In this document: positions 1-8,470 of the stretch, one piece after another
Numbering within the stretch: position 1 is the first letter of the stretch
Layout of the letters: each line of letters starts with the position of its first letter
DNA from: Lentisphaerota bacterium
GTDB taxonomy: Bacteria > Verrucomicrobiota > Kiritimatiellia > RFP12 > UBA3636
Assembly (NCBI GenBank): GCA_022837245.1
Contig: JALHHX010000011.1
Coordinates: 4,654-34,863 of the forward strand
Reading direction: 5' to 3'
DNA length: 30,210 nt
The notes under the pieces: generated by a model
The model's database searches: none
The model's input: only the letters and a program-made list of their open reading frames with translations
What the model was told of the DNA's origin: nothing
Made by a program: the position numbers and the translations under genes

Positions 1-1
1 G

Positions 2-1525
2 TTCTATGAGAAGCACCCAGACGCACGTCTAAAAGGCCATAGCGTGGCAGGGTTCATCCCGTACGACATCGAGAGCCCCGATGTGCTAGAGTTGCTCTCG
101 AAATATTACGCCGAAGTGATGAAAGTCGCGGCCGGGCATCCCGCAATCAACAGTATTTGGCTGGCGAATGAGCCCACGTACCTAAACTACGGGGATCGCA
201 CAATGGCGCTCTACCAGGAGGAAATGCTTTCGAAATACGGAAACCTTGCTGGTATCAACAAGGCGTGGGGGACCTCGCTAACGAACATCACCCAGGTGAC
301 GGCGCACGTTGGAAATTCGCCGCAGGCGCACACTGATTTCTGGTGGTTCAACCTCGACCGCCTCACGAAACACTTCCAGTGGATGTCGGACGAAATTCAC
401 AAGCACGATCCCGACGTTCCCACCAACTTCAAGCTCAACAACCTAATTATGGGATGGTACTGCCCGAGTCCCAACGTGGACCAGGAGGCCGTGTCCGATA
501 TTGGCTCGGTGATTGGCTGCGACTCAGGCGCGTTTCCTTTTGCAATCCCTTACTACGACTGGCTGAAGAGCCTCGACCCCGATCGTCCCCTCATAAATCT
601 CGAATTTAAAAGTGGTGGCATACGTTCAGGTCTGGACATGTGGAAGGCGGCCTTGCACGGACATGCCGCAATCGATTATTGGTGCTGGCATCCAAAATCG
701 TCCTTTGCTTCCGCGATGTCGTCTACAGCCAACTTGCATCGCCAGGCGCTTCAAACCTACAACATCCAGCGCTTGATGAAAGAGGTTATGGCCTTCCAGA
801 AGTTCCCGCGTTCGCCTTATGTCGTTCTATACCCGGATCCGGTGCTGCCGCGCACCTGGGGATACAAAGGAGTGCAGACGGCTGTCGTCAACGCACTTAA
901 ATTCTCGGGCCACGCCGTGGACTACGTCACGGAGAAACGACTGCGCGACGGCAGGCTTGAAGAGTACGAATACGACTTCATAGTGTTGCCCGCTGCCAAC
1001 TTTATCGCCGACGACACATTCAGCAGAATCGGCGAATACGTCAAGGGCGGTGGCCGCGCGATAGTCGTTGGCGAGCTGCCCGACAAAGACCCAATGGAAC
1101 ACAAACGCGATCTCGGATGGCTGAAATCGCCTGAAAAGACCGACCCTCTCTATGAGGGGGCAACGAACGGCGTCTCCTATGCATACGGCGAAGGCCGAGT
1201 TTGGATCATGCCGACAGCAGATGAAAAGACGCTACAGCGTGAGCTTGAGGCGATATCCGAGGGGATAATCCCTGTACGACCTGTGGTTTTGCAGGACATC
1301 GAATACCGAACCATACCGTGGAAGAACGACGATGGCGAAAACGTGTATCTCACGTTCGCGATAAACGAATGGATGGATGAGCCTTTGCCCCTTAAGCCGA
1401 CTGTGTTCAACGTCGAGATGGAAAGCGCGGTCGACCTTATATCAAATCAGAAAATAGACATCGACAAGCCGATCGTGTTGCCGAGAGCCATGGCGATGCT
1501 CATCGAATGGAAGCCGAAAAAGTAA
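2..1525 (+). CDS. GH42-like glycosidase (beta-galactosidase type), 5'-truncated by window edge
   Basis: Only the C-terminal 507 residues are present. The frame is open from base 2 (FYEKHPDARLKG...) and aligns with the middle of the next gene, so the GTG at 44 is not the true start and roughly 400 residues lie upstream of the window. The visible part holds the second half of a GH42-like TIM barrel: NSIWLANEPTY, whose Glu (170-172) is the likely acid/base, and INLEFKSGG, whose Glu (602-604) is the likely nucleophile. A Rossmann-like trimerisation domain follows (SPYVVLYPDPVLP ... GGGRAIVVGEL), then a small beta C-terminal domain. By family it should hydrolyse beta-galactosides or related beta-linked sugars. 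It is a close tandem paralogue of the next gene, 71 nt downstream, probably in the same operon. The substrate cannot be told from sequence. Confidence 0.8.
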   Translation, partial: FYEKHPDARLKGHSVAGFIPYDIESPDVLELLSKYYAEVMKVAAGHPAINSIWLANEPTYLNYGDRTMALYQEEMLSKYGNLAGINKAWGTSLTNITQVTAHVGNSPQAHTDFWWFNLDRLTKHFQWMSDEIHKHDPDVPTNFKLNNLIMGWYCPSPNVDQEAVSDIGSVIGCDSGAFPFAIPYYDWLKSLDPDRPLINLEFKSGGIRSGLDMWKAALHGHAAIDYWCWHPKSSFASAMSSTANLHRQALQTYNIQRLMKEVMAFQKFPRSPYVVLYPDPVLPRTWGYKGVQTAVVNALKFSGHAVDYVTEKRLRDGRLEEYEYDFIVLPAANFIADDTFSRIGEYVKGGGRAIVVGELPDKDPMEHKRDLGWLKSPEKTDPLYEGATNGVSYAYGEGRVWIMPTADEKTLQRELEAISEGIIPVRPVVLQDIEYRTIPWKNDDGENVYLTFAINEWMDEPLPLKPTVFNVEMESAVDLISNQKIDIDKPIVLPRAMAMLIEWKPKK

Positions 1526-1596
1526 TGCGGATTCAGGCTTGTCTATTTAAACACACGAGAAGTTGAAGCCAGTAAAACTTGAAATAAAGGAGCAAT

Positions 1597-4356
1597 ATGA
1601 CGAAGTTGACAAAATTGGTTAGAAACCGCCTCCTTCCGGCGGCTGTGGCTGCGGTGTGCTTGGCTATCGGGATAGCGGCCGTTGTCACTGACGAAGAAAC
1701 GACCGAGGACGGTTCTGGTGCCGATCCCAAAAGTCTGCCCAACTACACGAACGAAGTCGATGGCAAACAGAACACCACTCTCGTGCTCGAGCCTCTCGAT
1801 GATTTCTACTTCAACAAAAACCGGATACAGGTGCATTTCAAATACCGGGTTAGAGGCCGCAATTATCCTGATGGCTCCGCCGAAGTGCGCCTTCGCAATA
1901 GCGAAACCGGCGAGGTCGTAAAGAAGAAGTTCTCCGTGTCGTACACGATGGGCGAGCATTTCGAATGGGCGGCATGGGGTGGCGAAGGCAAGGGGTCCTC
2001 ATCGAAAGATTCTCTTCTCGACGACATGCTGCTGGGAGAATTAGCGCAAGACGACGAGTTGCCGGACGGGGAGTACATCCCGGGGGTGACGCTGTTCGCG
2101 GCGGACGGGTCTGTGATCGCCGATCTGGAATACACCCCCGGCGAAGTCGAGCACATGAGAAACACCGGAACTCTGGCGGGCAAGTCCGCGCTCAAGCTTA
2201 GCCGGAAGACAATCAACGGCAAAATCTCGGAAATGCGGAAGATGTACGACGCCATTCTCTCGGCTGAGGAGGAGGCGAAGGCCGCAGGGGCGGACGTCAC
2301 CGTTCCCCACTTCATGGCACTCGCGATCAAAGAGACGCTGCGCCAGGCACCAGACCGCGCAAACGCCCTGCAGTACCATTTGATTCTCGAGAATTACCGC
2401 TACTGCGCGGAAGAGGCTCCGAAAGCGCTCGCGCAGCTGGCTCAGTACCGCGACGACCCGTCGGGCGCCATCACCGCGCCGCCGACGCCGCGGCCGGTGA
2501 ACCAGCGTATGACGATCAAAGACGGGTACTTCTGGGCAGGGGACGAACCGGTCTTCATGTCGGGCATGTGCATGTTCGCGCTTTGGATGGATTTCGAGAC
2601 TGTGCGCGAATTCGGCTACAATTTAGTGCATCTGGCGTTGACGCCTGGCTGCATATACCCAGACTCAGAAGAACCTACTGGAAAGCCTAGAATGGGAGAC
2701 TACAACGATCCATCCAAAGACGGGCTTGTCGATGTGCTCGACACGTGTGAGCGGCTTGGAATAAAGGTCGATGTTGGCGTATGCATGAACCCGCTGCCGG
2801 AATGGTTTTATGAAAAATATCCCGCAGCACGGTTGAATGGGTTCACCGTTGCGGGCATGGTGCCTTACGACATAGAAAATCCAGACGTCCAGAGGTTCCT
2901 GTCCGATTACTATAAAGAAGTTATGAAGGCCATCGGCGGGCATCCCGCAATCAACAGCATCTGGCTTGCGAACGAACCCACTTACTATAACCTCGGTGAA
3001 CCCTCCACCGCGCTCTTCCAGGAGGAAATGTCCGTTAAGTACGGTGGATTAGAGGGCATTAACAAAGCATGGGGCATGTCGCTCACAAATATGGTCGAAG
3101 TGCGCCCTTGGGGGAGTCTCAACGAGAAGGGAAATACCGATTTCTGGTGGTTCAATCTGGGGCGCCTCACAAAACACTTCCAGTGGATGTCGGACGAAAT
3201 CCATAAGCACGATCCCGAGGTGCCCACCTGCTTCAAGCTCAACAATCTCATAATGGGATGGTACAGCCCAATGCAGAACGTCGACCAGGAGGCGGTGTCT
3301 GATATCGGCAAAATCATCGGTTGCGACTCCGGCGCATACCCGTTCGCGATCCCGTATTACGATTGGCTCAAGAGCCTTGATCCAGACCGCCCGGTGGTCA
3401 ACCTCGAATTCAAGAGCGGAGGCATACGCGCGGGACTCGACCTGTGGAAGGTCGCCCTGCACGGGCACGCAGGCGTCGACTTCTGGTGCTGGCACGGTAA
3501 CCCGAAGTTCTCGACTGCGATGACGCACACCTCAAACTTGCACCGCCAGGCGCTCGAGACGTACAACATCCAGCGCTTGATCCGGCAGGTCATGGCATTC
3601 CAGGAATTCCCGCGCTCGCCATACGTGGTGCTATACCCAGATCCTGTGCTGCCGCGCGTGTGGGAGTACAGGGATGCTCAAACCCCCGTGGTGAATGCGC
3701 TCAAGTTCTCCGGCCATGCCGTGGACTACGTCACCGAGAAGCGCCTGCGGGAAGGGCGACTGGAAAAATACGATTACGACTTCATCGTAATGCCTTCGTG
3801 CAACTACATCTCTGACGACACTTTTAACCGCGTCGGCGAATACGTCAAGGGCGGTGGCAGGGCGATCGTAGTTGGCGAACTGCCGGAAAAGGGCCCCATG
3901 TGGGAGACGCGCGATCTCGACTGGCTTAAGACTCCGGAGAAGACTGACCCGCTTTACGCCGGGGCAACGAACGGCCTGTCGTTTGCATGCGGAAAAGGGC
4001 GCGTGTGGATAATGCCCAAGTCTGATGAGAAGACGCTGCAGCGGGATTTGGAAGCCATCTCCGAAGGCATCGTGCCTGTGCGTCCCGTTGTTATGGAGGA
4101 CGTCGAGTACCGCTCCATTCCTTGGACAAATGACAAAGGCGAAAAGGTTTACCTCACTTACGTCATAAACGAATGGACGGGAGCGGACATGCCAATGAAA
4201 CCGCTCAAATTCAACGTTGAGATGGAAAGCGCATTCGACCTTATTTCAAATAATAAAGTAGACATCGACAAGCCGCTGGTGCTGCCCAAAGCGACCGTCC
4301 TGATGATCGAATGGAAGCCTAAGCGCCAGCCAGCCGATGAGCGCGGGCCACATTGA
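1597..4356 (+). CDS. Secreted GH42-like glycosidase (beta-galactosidase type), full length
   Basis: 919 residues. The ATG follows a good Shine-Dalgarno sequence (AAAGGAG, 1586-1592). The N-terminus has a basic stretch and a hydrophobic segment (about residues 12-29), a signal peptide or membrane anchor. Residues about 50-190 look like a beta-sandwich and about 195-300 like a helical linker. A GH42-like TIM barrel starts near residue 305 (MTIKDGYFWAGDEPVF). Candidate catalytic residues are Glu460 in SIWLANEPTY and Glu604 in VVNLEFKSGG. A trimerisation-like Rossmann domain (about 665-800) and a C-terminal beta domain follow. At 919 residues it is longer than typical GH42 enzymes (about 650-700) because of the N-terminal modules. 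It is the tandem paralogue of the preceding gene and is followed by an SGNH hydrolase, suggesting a secreted polysaccharide-degrading cluster. GH42 membership is by motif only; a related clan GH-A family is possible. Confidence 0.82.
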   Translation: MTKLTKLVRNRLLPAAVAAVCLAIGIAAVVTDEETTEDGSGADPKSLPNYTNEVDGKQNTTLVLEPLDDFYFNKNRIQVHFKYRVRGRNYPDGSAEVRLRNSETGEVVKKKFSVSYTMGEHFEWAAWGGEGKGSSSKDSLLDDMLLGELAQDDELPDGEYIPGVTLFAADGSVIADLEYTPGEVEHMRNTGTLAGKSALKLSRKTINGKISEMRKMYDAILSAEEEAKAAGADVTVPHFMALAIKETLRQAPDRANALQYHLILENYRYCAEEAPKALAQLAQYRDDPSGAITAPPTPRPVNQRMTIKDGYFWAGDEPVFMSGMCMFALWMDFETVREFGYNLVHLALTPGCIYPDSEEPTGKPRMGDYNDPSKDGLVDVLDTCERLGIKVDVGVCMNPLPEWFYEKYPAARLNGFTVAGMVPYDIENPDVQRFLSDYYKEVMKAIGGHPAINSIWLANEPTYYNLGEPSTALFQEEMSVKYGGLEGINKAWGMSLTNMVEVRPWGSLNEKGNTDFWWFNLGRLTKHFQWMSDEIHKHDPEVPTCFKLNNLIMGWYSPMQNVDQEAVSDIGKIIGCDSGAYPFAIPYYDWLKSLDPDRPVVNLEFKSGGIRAGLDLWKVALHGHAGVDFWCWHGNPKFSTAMTHTSNLHRQALETYNIQRLIRQVMAFQEFPRSPYVVLYPDPVLPRVWEYRDAQTPVVNALKFSGHAVDYVTEKRLREGRLEKYDYDFIVMPSCNYISDDTFNRVGEYVKGGGRAIVVGELPEKGPMWETRDLDWLKTPEKTDPLYAGATNGLSFACGKGRVWIMPKSDEKTLQRDLEAISEGIVPVRPVVMEDVEYRSIPWTNDKGEKVYLTYVINEWTGADMPMKPLKFNVEMESAFDLISNNKVDIDKPLVLPKATVLMIEWKPKRQPADERGPH

Positions 4357-4409
4357 GGTTTTGACGTGAACTTGATAAGCCATCTGGAGTCCAGCCCGCA
4401 AAAAATCGT

Positions 4410-4435
4410 CGTGGCAGAGTCCACCCCCTGCCACG
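4410..4435. repeat. GTGGCAG...CTGCCAC palindromic element, copy 1
   Basis: CGTGGCAG (4410-4417) and CTGCCACG (4428-4435) are a perfect 8-bp inverted repeat around a 10-nt loop, 54 bases after the glycosidase stop codon. A further CTGCCACGTGAT stands at 4451-4462. No clean T-run follows, so it is not a textbook terminator. It resembles the element at 17347-17370 in inverted orientation. Confidence 0.6.
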
Positions 4436-4486
4436 GTTTAAGACTTGTTTCTGCCACGTGATCTTCAATCAACAAAACTAAATCCT

Positions 4487-5243
4487 ATGAATACAAACAT
4501 AAAAACCGTGATGCTTGCACTGTCAATGACAGCGGCGACAACGTGCTTTTGCGGAGGAAGGCTCCTCTCAGCCCGAAAGTCTACCGATATATCCAACGCC
4601 GGACATGAAAGTCGAGTACCACACGGAATGGACAAAAGGGCACTACCCGGTGAAGATCCGGGAATTCATGGCTTCACCTCTGGTCACCAACGACATCGTC
4701 TTCATCGGAGACAGCATCACCGAGAAGGGTGGCGACTGGGGAAAGCGGTTTGGGTCTGGTCGAATACGCAACCGCGGAATTGCTGGCGATGTTACTGTCG
4801 GCGTTTTGATGCGTCTCGGTGAAATTTATGCATACAAGCCCGAGGCCGTTTTTATCATGATCGGCATCAACGACATCGCCGAAGCGGGAAAAGACAAGGA
4901 TTTTATAGCAGGAAACATTGCCAAGATTGTTTCTGAGATTCAAAAAAACAGCCCGACTACGAAGGTGTACGTCCAGTCCATTCTTCCGAACCGAAAGGAA
5001 GAAGCTGCGACAACGGCGCGTGCCGTAAACAACATGCTTAGGCAGAACGCAGCTAAACAGAAATACACGTTTATAGACCTCTACAATTATTTTGCAGACG
5101 ACGACAAATTACTCCAGAATGAGCTCACATACGATGGCACGCACCTTAACGAAAAAGGCTATCAGATCTGGGTCGACCAAGAGAAGAAGACCATTGACGA
5201 GCTTCTGGGCAAAAACGACAAATCACCAAAAGACCGACCTTAG
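4487..5243 (+). CDS. SGNH/GDSL-family hydrolase (esterase), signal peptide out of frame
   Basis: The catalytic domain is the 212 residues from ATG 4605. It has the SGNH blocks: VFIGDSIT (Ser37), NRGIAGD (block II Gly), MIGIND (Asn89) and DGTHLN (Asp177, His180). It probably removes acyl or acetyl groups from carbohydrate, fitting its place behind two glycosidases. Upstream, ATG 4487 opens a typical signal peptide in another frame (MNTNIKTVMLALSMTAATTC). Removing one T from TTTT at 4547-4550 joins it smoothly to the catalytic frame (TTCFA, then EEGSSQPESLPIYPTPDM). I therefore annotate one gene of about 251 residues with a one-base insertion. If the shift is real, only a cytoplasmic form starting at 4605 could be made. 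No clear Shine-Dalgarno sequence precedes either start. Confidence 0.82.
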
Positions 5244-5360
5244 GGCTCTGAGTGTTGCCTCTGTGATCCGGCGCAATTTCACGAATACAATAATCGGCTA
5301 TGATGTGGTGGGGACCCTGCCGCGGCGGGGCTCCGCAGCGCGTCGCACCCACGCGCTATT
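5244..5360. other. Intergenic region between convergent genes with GC-rich inverted repeats
   Basis: This separates the SGNH hydrolase (+) from gspF (-). It contains GC-rich self-complementary sequence at 5315-5344, including CCGCGG, without a T-run. The part around 5321-5342 (CGCGGCGGGG, then CCGCAGCGCG) loosely recalls the palindromic element at 17347. No gene is evident. Confidence 0.35.
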
Positions 5361-6626
5361 TCAACGTATGTTCGCTCCGCTTGTTACGCTGAGGACGGCT
5401 TGCATTACCGAAATGGCGATGAAGCCTATGATGATGGCGACCACGAAAATCATTATAGGCTCGAGCGCTGATGTGAAGATATCCACGTTCCGCTCCAGCT
5501 CGTTTTCGTAGCGCTTGGCGACGTGGCCCAGCGCGCCGGGCATGTCGCCTGTATCCTCGCCGGTGGAGATTAGGTCGATGATTGCGCGCGGGAAAACGCC
5601 GCCAGCCGCGAGCGGGCCGGATATCGTCGTGCCGTCGGTGACGCGCTCGCGCGCGTTAATCAACTCGTCCCCGATCACGGCGTTGCCTACTGTCTGGCTG
5701 GTGATTTTCAACGCCTGCAGCACGGGCACTCCGTTTTCCAGCAGCGACTGGAGCGTCCGCGCGAAGTTCGCGTATGTGGCGCTGGCGACGATGCCTCTGA
5801 CTAGAGGCATCTTGAGTTTGAACCCGTCCCACTTGCGCCTTCCCTTGGGCGTCTGGATCCATCTGTAGAGGGCAAGTATTCCCGCGATAATGAATATGAC
5901 CATGAACAAGCCGAACTTCTTCGTCCAGTCGCTTATGCCGATGAGCATCTTTGTCATCGGTGGCAAACCATCGGGACCCATGGAGTCGAAGATCGTCTTG
6001 AACTTCGGCAGGATGTTCGTCATTGCGTATATAGCGACGCCGAAGCCCATGATAAGCACGATGACGGGGTAAACCATGGCTTTCGTCACTTTCGAGCGCA
6101 CGGCGGCCGCGCGTTCCTGGTGCTCTATCAGGCGGCGCAGCACGTCGGTAAGTGCTCCGCTGGCTTCGCCCGCGCGGATCATGTTGATGAAAATCGGTGA
6201 AAAAATCTTCGGGAATTTTTCTAGGGCCGTGGAGAACGACGCACCCTCGACGATGGAGTCGCGCAGCGCAGTTATAACCTGCGACGGGCCGCTTTCGCCG
6301 TCGCCGCGCGAGGCCAGGCGGTTGAGGGCGTTGCCGAGTGTCATGCCGCCCTCGATGAGGTCGCAAAGCTCGCTGGTGAAGAGCGAGACTTCGTTGCGGC
6401 TCATGTGGTTGGGACGACTCAGCCTGAACATCGATTTGCCGCTGCCAGACTTGCCGCGCCCAGCCTTCATTTTCTTTTTGGCGGCCTCGGATTTTTCGGT
6501 CACCAAAAGCGGGGTCAAACCGAGCCGCTCCACGGCGCTGATGGCGCCGCGTCGGTCGGCTGCGTCAACAGTTCCTGAAATGCTCTTGCCGTCTCGGCTT
6601 TTCGCTGTGTAATCGAACTGGGCCAT
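5361..6626 (-). CDS. gspF: GspF/PilC-family inner-membrane platform protein
   Basis: 421 residues, the usual family length. The N-terminus (AQFDYTAKSRDGKSISGTVDA) is the standard GspF/PilC opening. Two T2SSF domains follow (about 85-205 and 285-410). Membrane segments are near residues 183-205 (YPVIVLIMGFGVAIYA), 237-257 and 390-412 (MIFVVAIIIGFIAISVM). The conserved motifs EAGGALxxVL-like (RAGEASGALTDVL) and TGEDTGDMP are present. The protein is the membrane platform on which a type II secretion or type IV pilus ATPase assembles pseudopilins. No ATPase, secretin or pilin gene lies nearby. It follows argS by 24 nt and is probably co-transcribed; no Shine-Dalgarno sequence is visible. Which machine it serves, secretion or pilus, cannot be told here. 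Confidence 0.9.
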   Translation of the reverse strand: MAQFDYTAKSRDGKSISGTVDAADRRGAISAVERLGLTPLLVTEKSEAAKKKMKAGRGKSGSGKSMFRLSRPNHMSRNEVSLFTSELCDLIEGGMTLGNALNRLASRGDGESGPSQVITALRDSIVEGASFSTALEKFPKIFSPIFINMIRAGEASGALTDVLRRLIEHQERAAAVRSKVTKAMVYPVIVLIMGFGVAIYAMTNILPKFKTIFDSMGPDGLPPMTKMLIGISDWTKKFGLFMVIFIIAGILALYRWIQTPKGRRKWDGFKLKMPLVRGIVASATYANFARTLQSLLENGVPVLQALKITSQTVGNAVIGDELINARERVTDGTTISGPLAAGGVFPRAIIDLISTGEDTGDMPGALGHVAKRYENELERNVDIFTSALEPIMIFVVAIIIGFIAISVMQAVLSVTSGANIR

Positions 6627-6650
6627 TGTTTATTGTGATTATGAACTTTG

Positions 6651-8411
6651 CTAGATTCGTTCCGGCGTCTCGATGCCAAGCAAGCCGAGTCCCTTGGAGA
6701 GGACGAGCGCCACAAGCCCGCAGAGGCGGATGCGGCTCTCGCGCACACTCTCTTCGGCCTTAAGGAAAGGCACGCGCTGGTAGAAGGAGCTGTAAGTCTG
6801 CGATAAATCGTATAGGTAATCAGCCAGGACGCATGGGCGGTATGTGAGCGCCGCCTTTTTCACGGTGGAGGGGAACATTGCGAGCTTGAACGAGAGTTCG
6901 CGTTCGATCGACTCGGCCAAAATCAGCGGGTAGGCGTCGGGGTCGATGCCCGGGAACTGTTCGCTGTATTTGGCGCGGACGCTGCAAATGCGCGCATAAG
7001 CGTACTGGAGGTACGGACCGGAGTTGCCTTCAAGCGAGAGCGCCTTGTCCCAAGTGAATGTTATGAGTGTCCGCGGATCCTGGCTTAAATCCGCATACTT
7101 AACGGCTCCGATGCCGATCTGGGCCGCGAGGACTTTGGCCTCGTCTTCCGGCATGTCAGGACGCCCGGACTTGATAACCGTCATAGCGCGTGACTCAGCT
7201 TCGTCCAGCAGAGCCTCGAGTTTTATGACGTTGCCCTGGCGCGTGGAGAATGTGCCCTCCGGCAAACGCATCAGGCCGAACCAGACGTGCATCAGCTCCG
7301 TCGAATCCGGTGCTATGTCGACCTTGCGGCAAATGTTGAAAAACTGCTTGAAGTGGAGCTGCTGGCGCTCGTCGGTGACGTATATGATCTTGGATGGGGA
7401 AAATTCCCGCACGCGTGAGTCGACGGTGGCGATATCGGTTGTCGCATAGTTGAAAGCGCCGTCGCTTTTGCGGACTATGCAAACGCCGAGATCTTCGTCT
7501 GAAAGATCCACGATCGTGGCACCGTCGCTCTCACGCGCGAGACCCGCTTTTTCCAGACGCTCCACAACACCCGCGAGCGCTTCATGGTAGTAGCTCTCGC
7601 CGCGCGTGATGTCAAAGTGCACCTCGAGTCGGCCATACACCCTGTCAAACTCGACCTGCGAGAGGCGTATGAACTCCTGCCACAGTGCCCGGTTCTCTGG
7701 ATCCCCCTGCTGCAGCTTTACAAGCTCGGCGCGGCATTGGTTCATCCAGGCTTCGTCGTCCTTCGCCTTCGCGTAGCTCGCCACATAGACGCGCTCAAGC
7801 TCCGAGGCCGGAGCCTCAGCCAACTTGTCTTTGTCTACAAAATGGCGGAATCCCATTATGATTATGCCGAACTGCGTGCCCCAGTCGCCAATATGGTTGT
7901 CGGCTATAACGCGGAACCCGAGTGCGCGGTGCAGGTTGTCGAGCGCGGCCCCTATGACCGTGGAGCGGATGTGCCCGATGTGCATTGGCTTGGCCACGTT
8001 GGGGCTCGAGTAGTCGATTACCACCGTCTGCCCAGAACCGCACTGCGGCACACATGCGTGTTCATCGGATGCGAGGGCGGCGGCGCGCTCTGCGACAAAC
8101 GAGTCTTCAAGCGTTATGTTTATAAAACCCGGGCCCGCCACTTCTAGCTTTTTCACGACGCCGGGTAGAGACGCGTTCTCCACCACCTTTTCGGCTATTT
8201 TGCGCGGCGGCAGCCTAAGTGTTTTAGCAAGCGGCATGGCGTCGTTGCACTGGAAATCGCCGAATGCGGGGTTGCCCGTAGCCGTCACGGCACCTGCGTT
8301 TTCGGCTCCGCCTTCCGGAAACGCCTTGGCGAAGCATCCCTTCAGCCAGCACGACAATAAATCTTCAAGTACCGGAAACCCCGGCGTTTGTTCGTCCACA
8401 TTGGAATTCAT
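6651..8411 (-). CDS. argS: Arginyl-tRNA synthetase
   Basis: 586 residues, normal for ArgRS. It charges tRNA-Arg with arginine using ATP in the cytoplasm. Class I signatures are visible: the HIGH motif at residues 144-147 (KPMHIGHIRST), NHIGDWGTQFG, the variant KMSKS-region sequence STRQGNVIKLEALLDEA, and the C-terminal anticodon-binding helical domain (GPYLQYAYARICSV onward). The N-terminal additional domain (about residues 10-110) has the expected VEVAGPGFIN-like pattern (LEVAGPGFINITL). The gene is intact. It lies 59 nt after the deacylase and 24 nt before gspF. A -10-like TATATT sits 7 nt before the ATG with no Shine-Dalgarno sequence, so it may also have its own leaderless transcript. Confidence 0.97.
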   Translation of the reverse strand: MNSNVDEQTPGFPVLEDLLSCWLKGCFAKAFPEGGAENAGAVTATGNPAFGDFQCNDAMPLAKTLRLPPRKIAEKVVENASLPGVVKKLEVAGPGFINITLEDSFVAERAAALASDEHACVPQCGSGQTVVIDYSSPNVAKPMHIGHIRSTVIGAALDNLHRALGFRVIADNHIGDWGTQFGIIIMGFRHFVDKDKLAEAPASELERVYVASYAKAKDDEAWMNQCRAELVKLQQGDPENRALWQEFIRLSQVEFDRVYGRLEVHFDITRGESYYHEALAGVVERLEKAGLARESDGATIVDLSDEDLGVCIVRKSDGAFNYATTDIATVDSRVREFSPSKIIYVTDERQQLHFKQFFNICRKVDIAPDSTELMHVWFGLMRLPEGTFSTRQGNVIKLEALLDEAESRAMTVIKSGRPDMPEDEAKVLAAQIGIGAVKYADLSQDPRTLITFTWDKALSLEGNSGPYLQYAYARICSVRAKYSEQFPGIDPDAYPLILAESIERELSFKLAMFPSTVKKAALTYRPCVLADYLYDLSQTYSSFYQRVPFLKAEESVRESRIRLCGLVALVLSKGLGLLGIETPERI

Positions 8412-8418
8412 GACTTTT

Positions 8419-8448
8419 AATATACCTTATAAAAGCCTAATGCCGCAA
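8419..8448 (-). promoter_or_regulatory. Candidate argS promoter (leaderless)
   Basis: On the minus strand TTGCGG (8443-8448), an 18-nt spacer and TATATT (8419-8424) stand 7 nt upstream of the argS ATG. Transcription would begin at or next to the start codon. Confidence 0.4.
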
Positions 8449-8470
8449 TAGGTTTCTCGTGACAGTGCGC

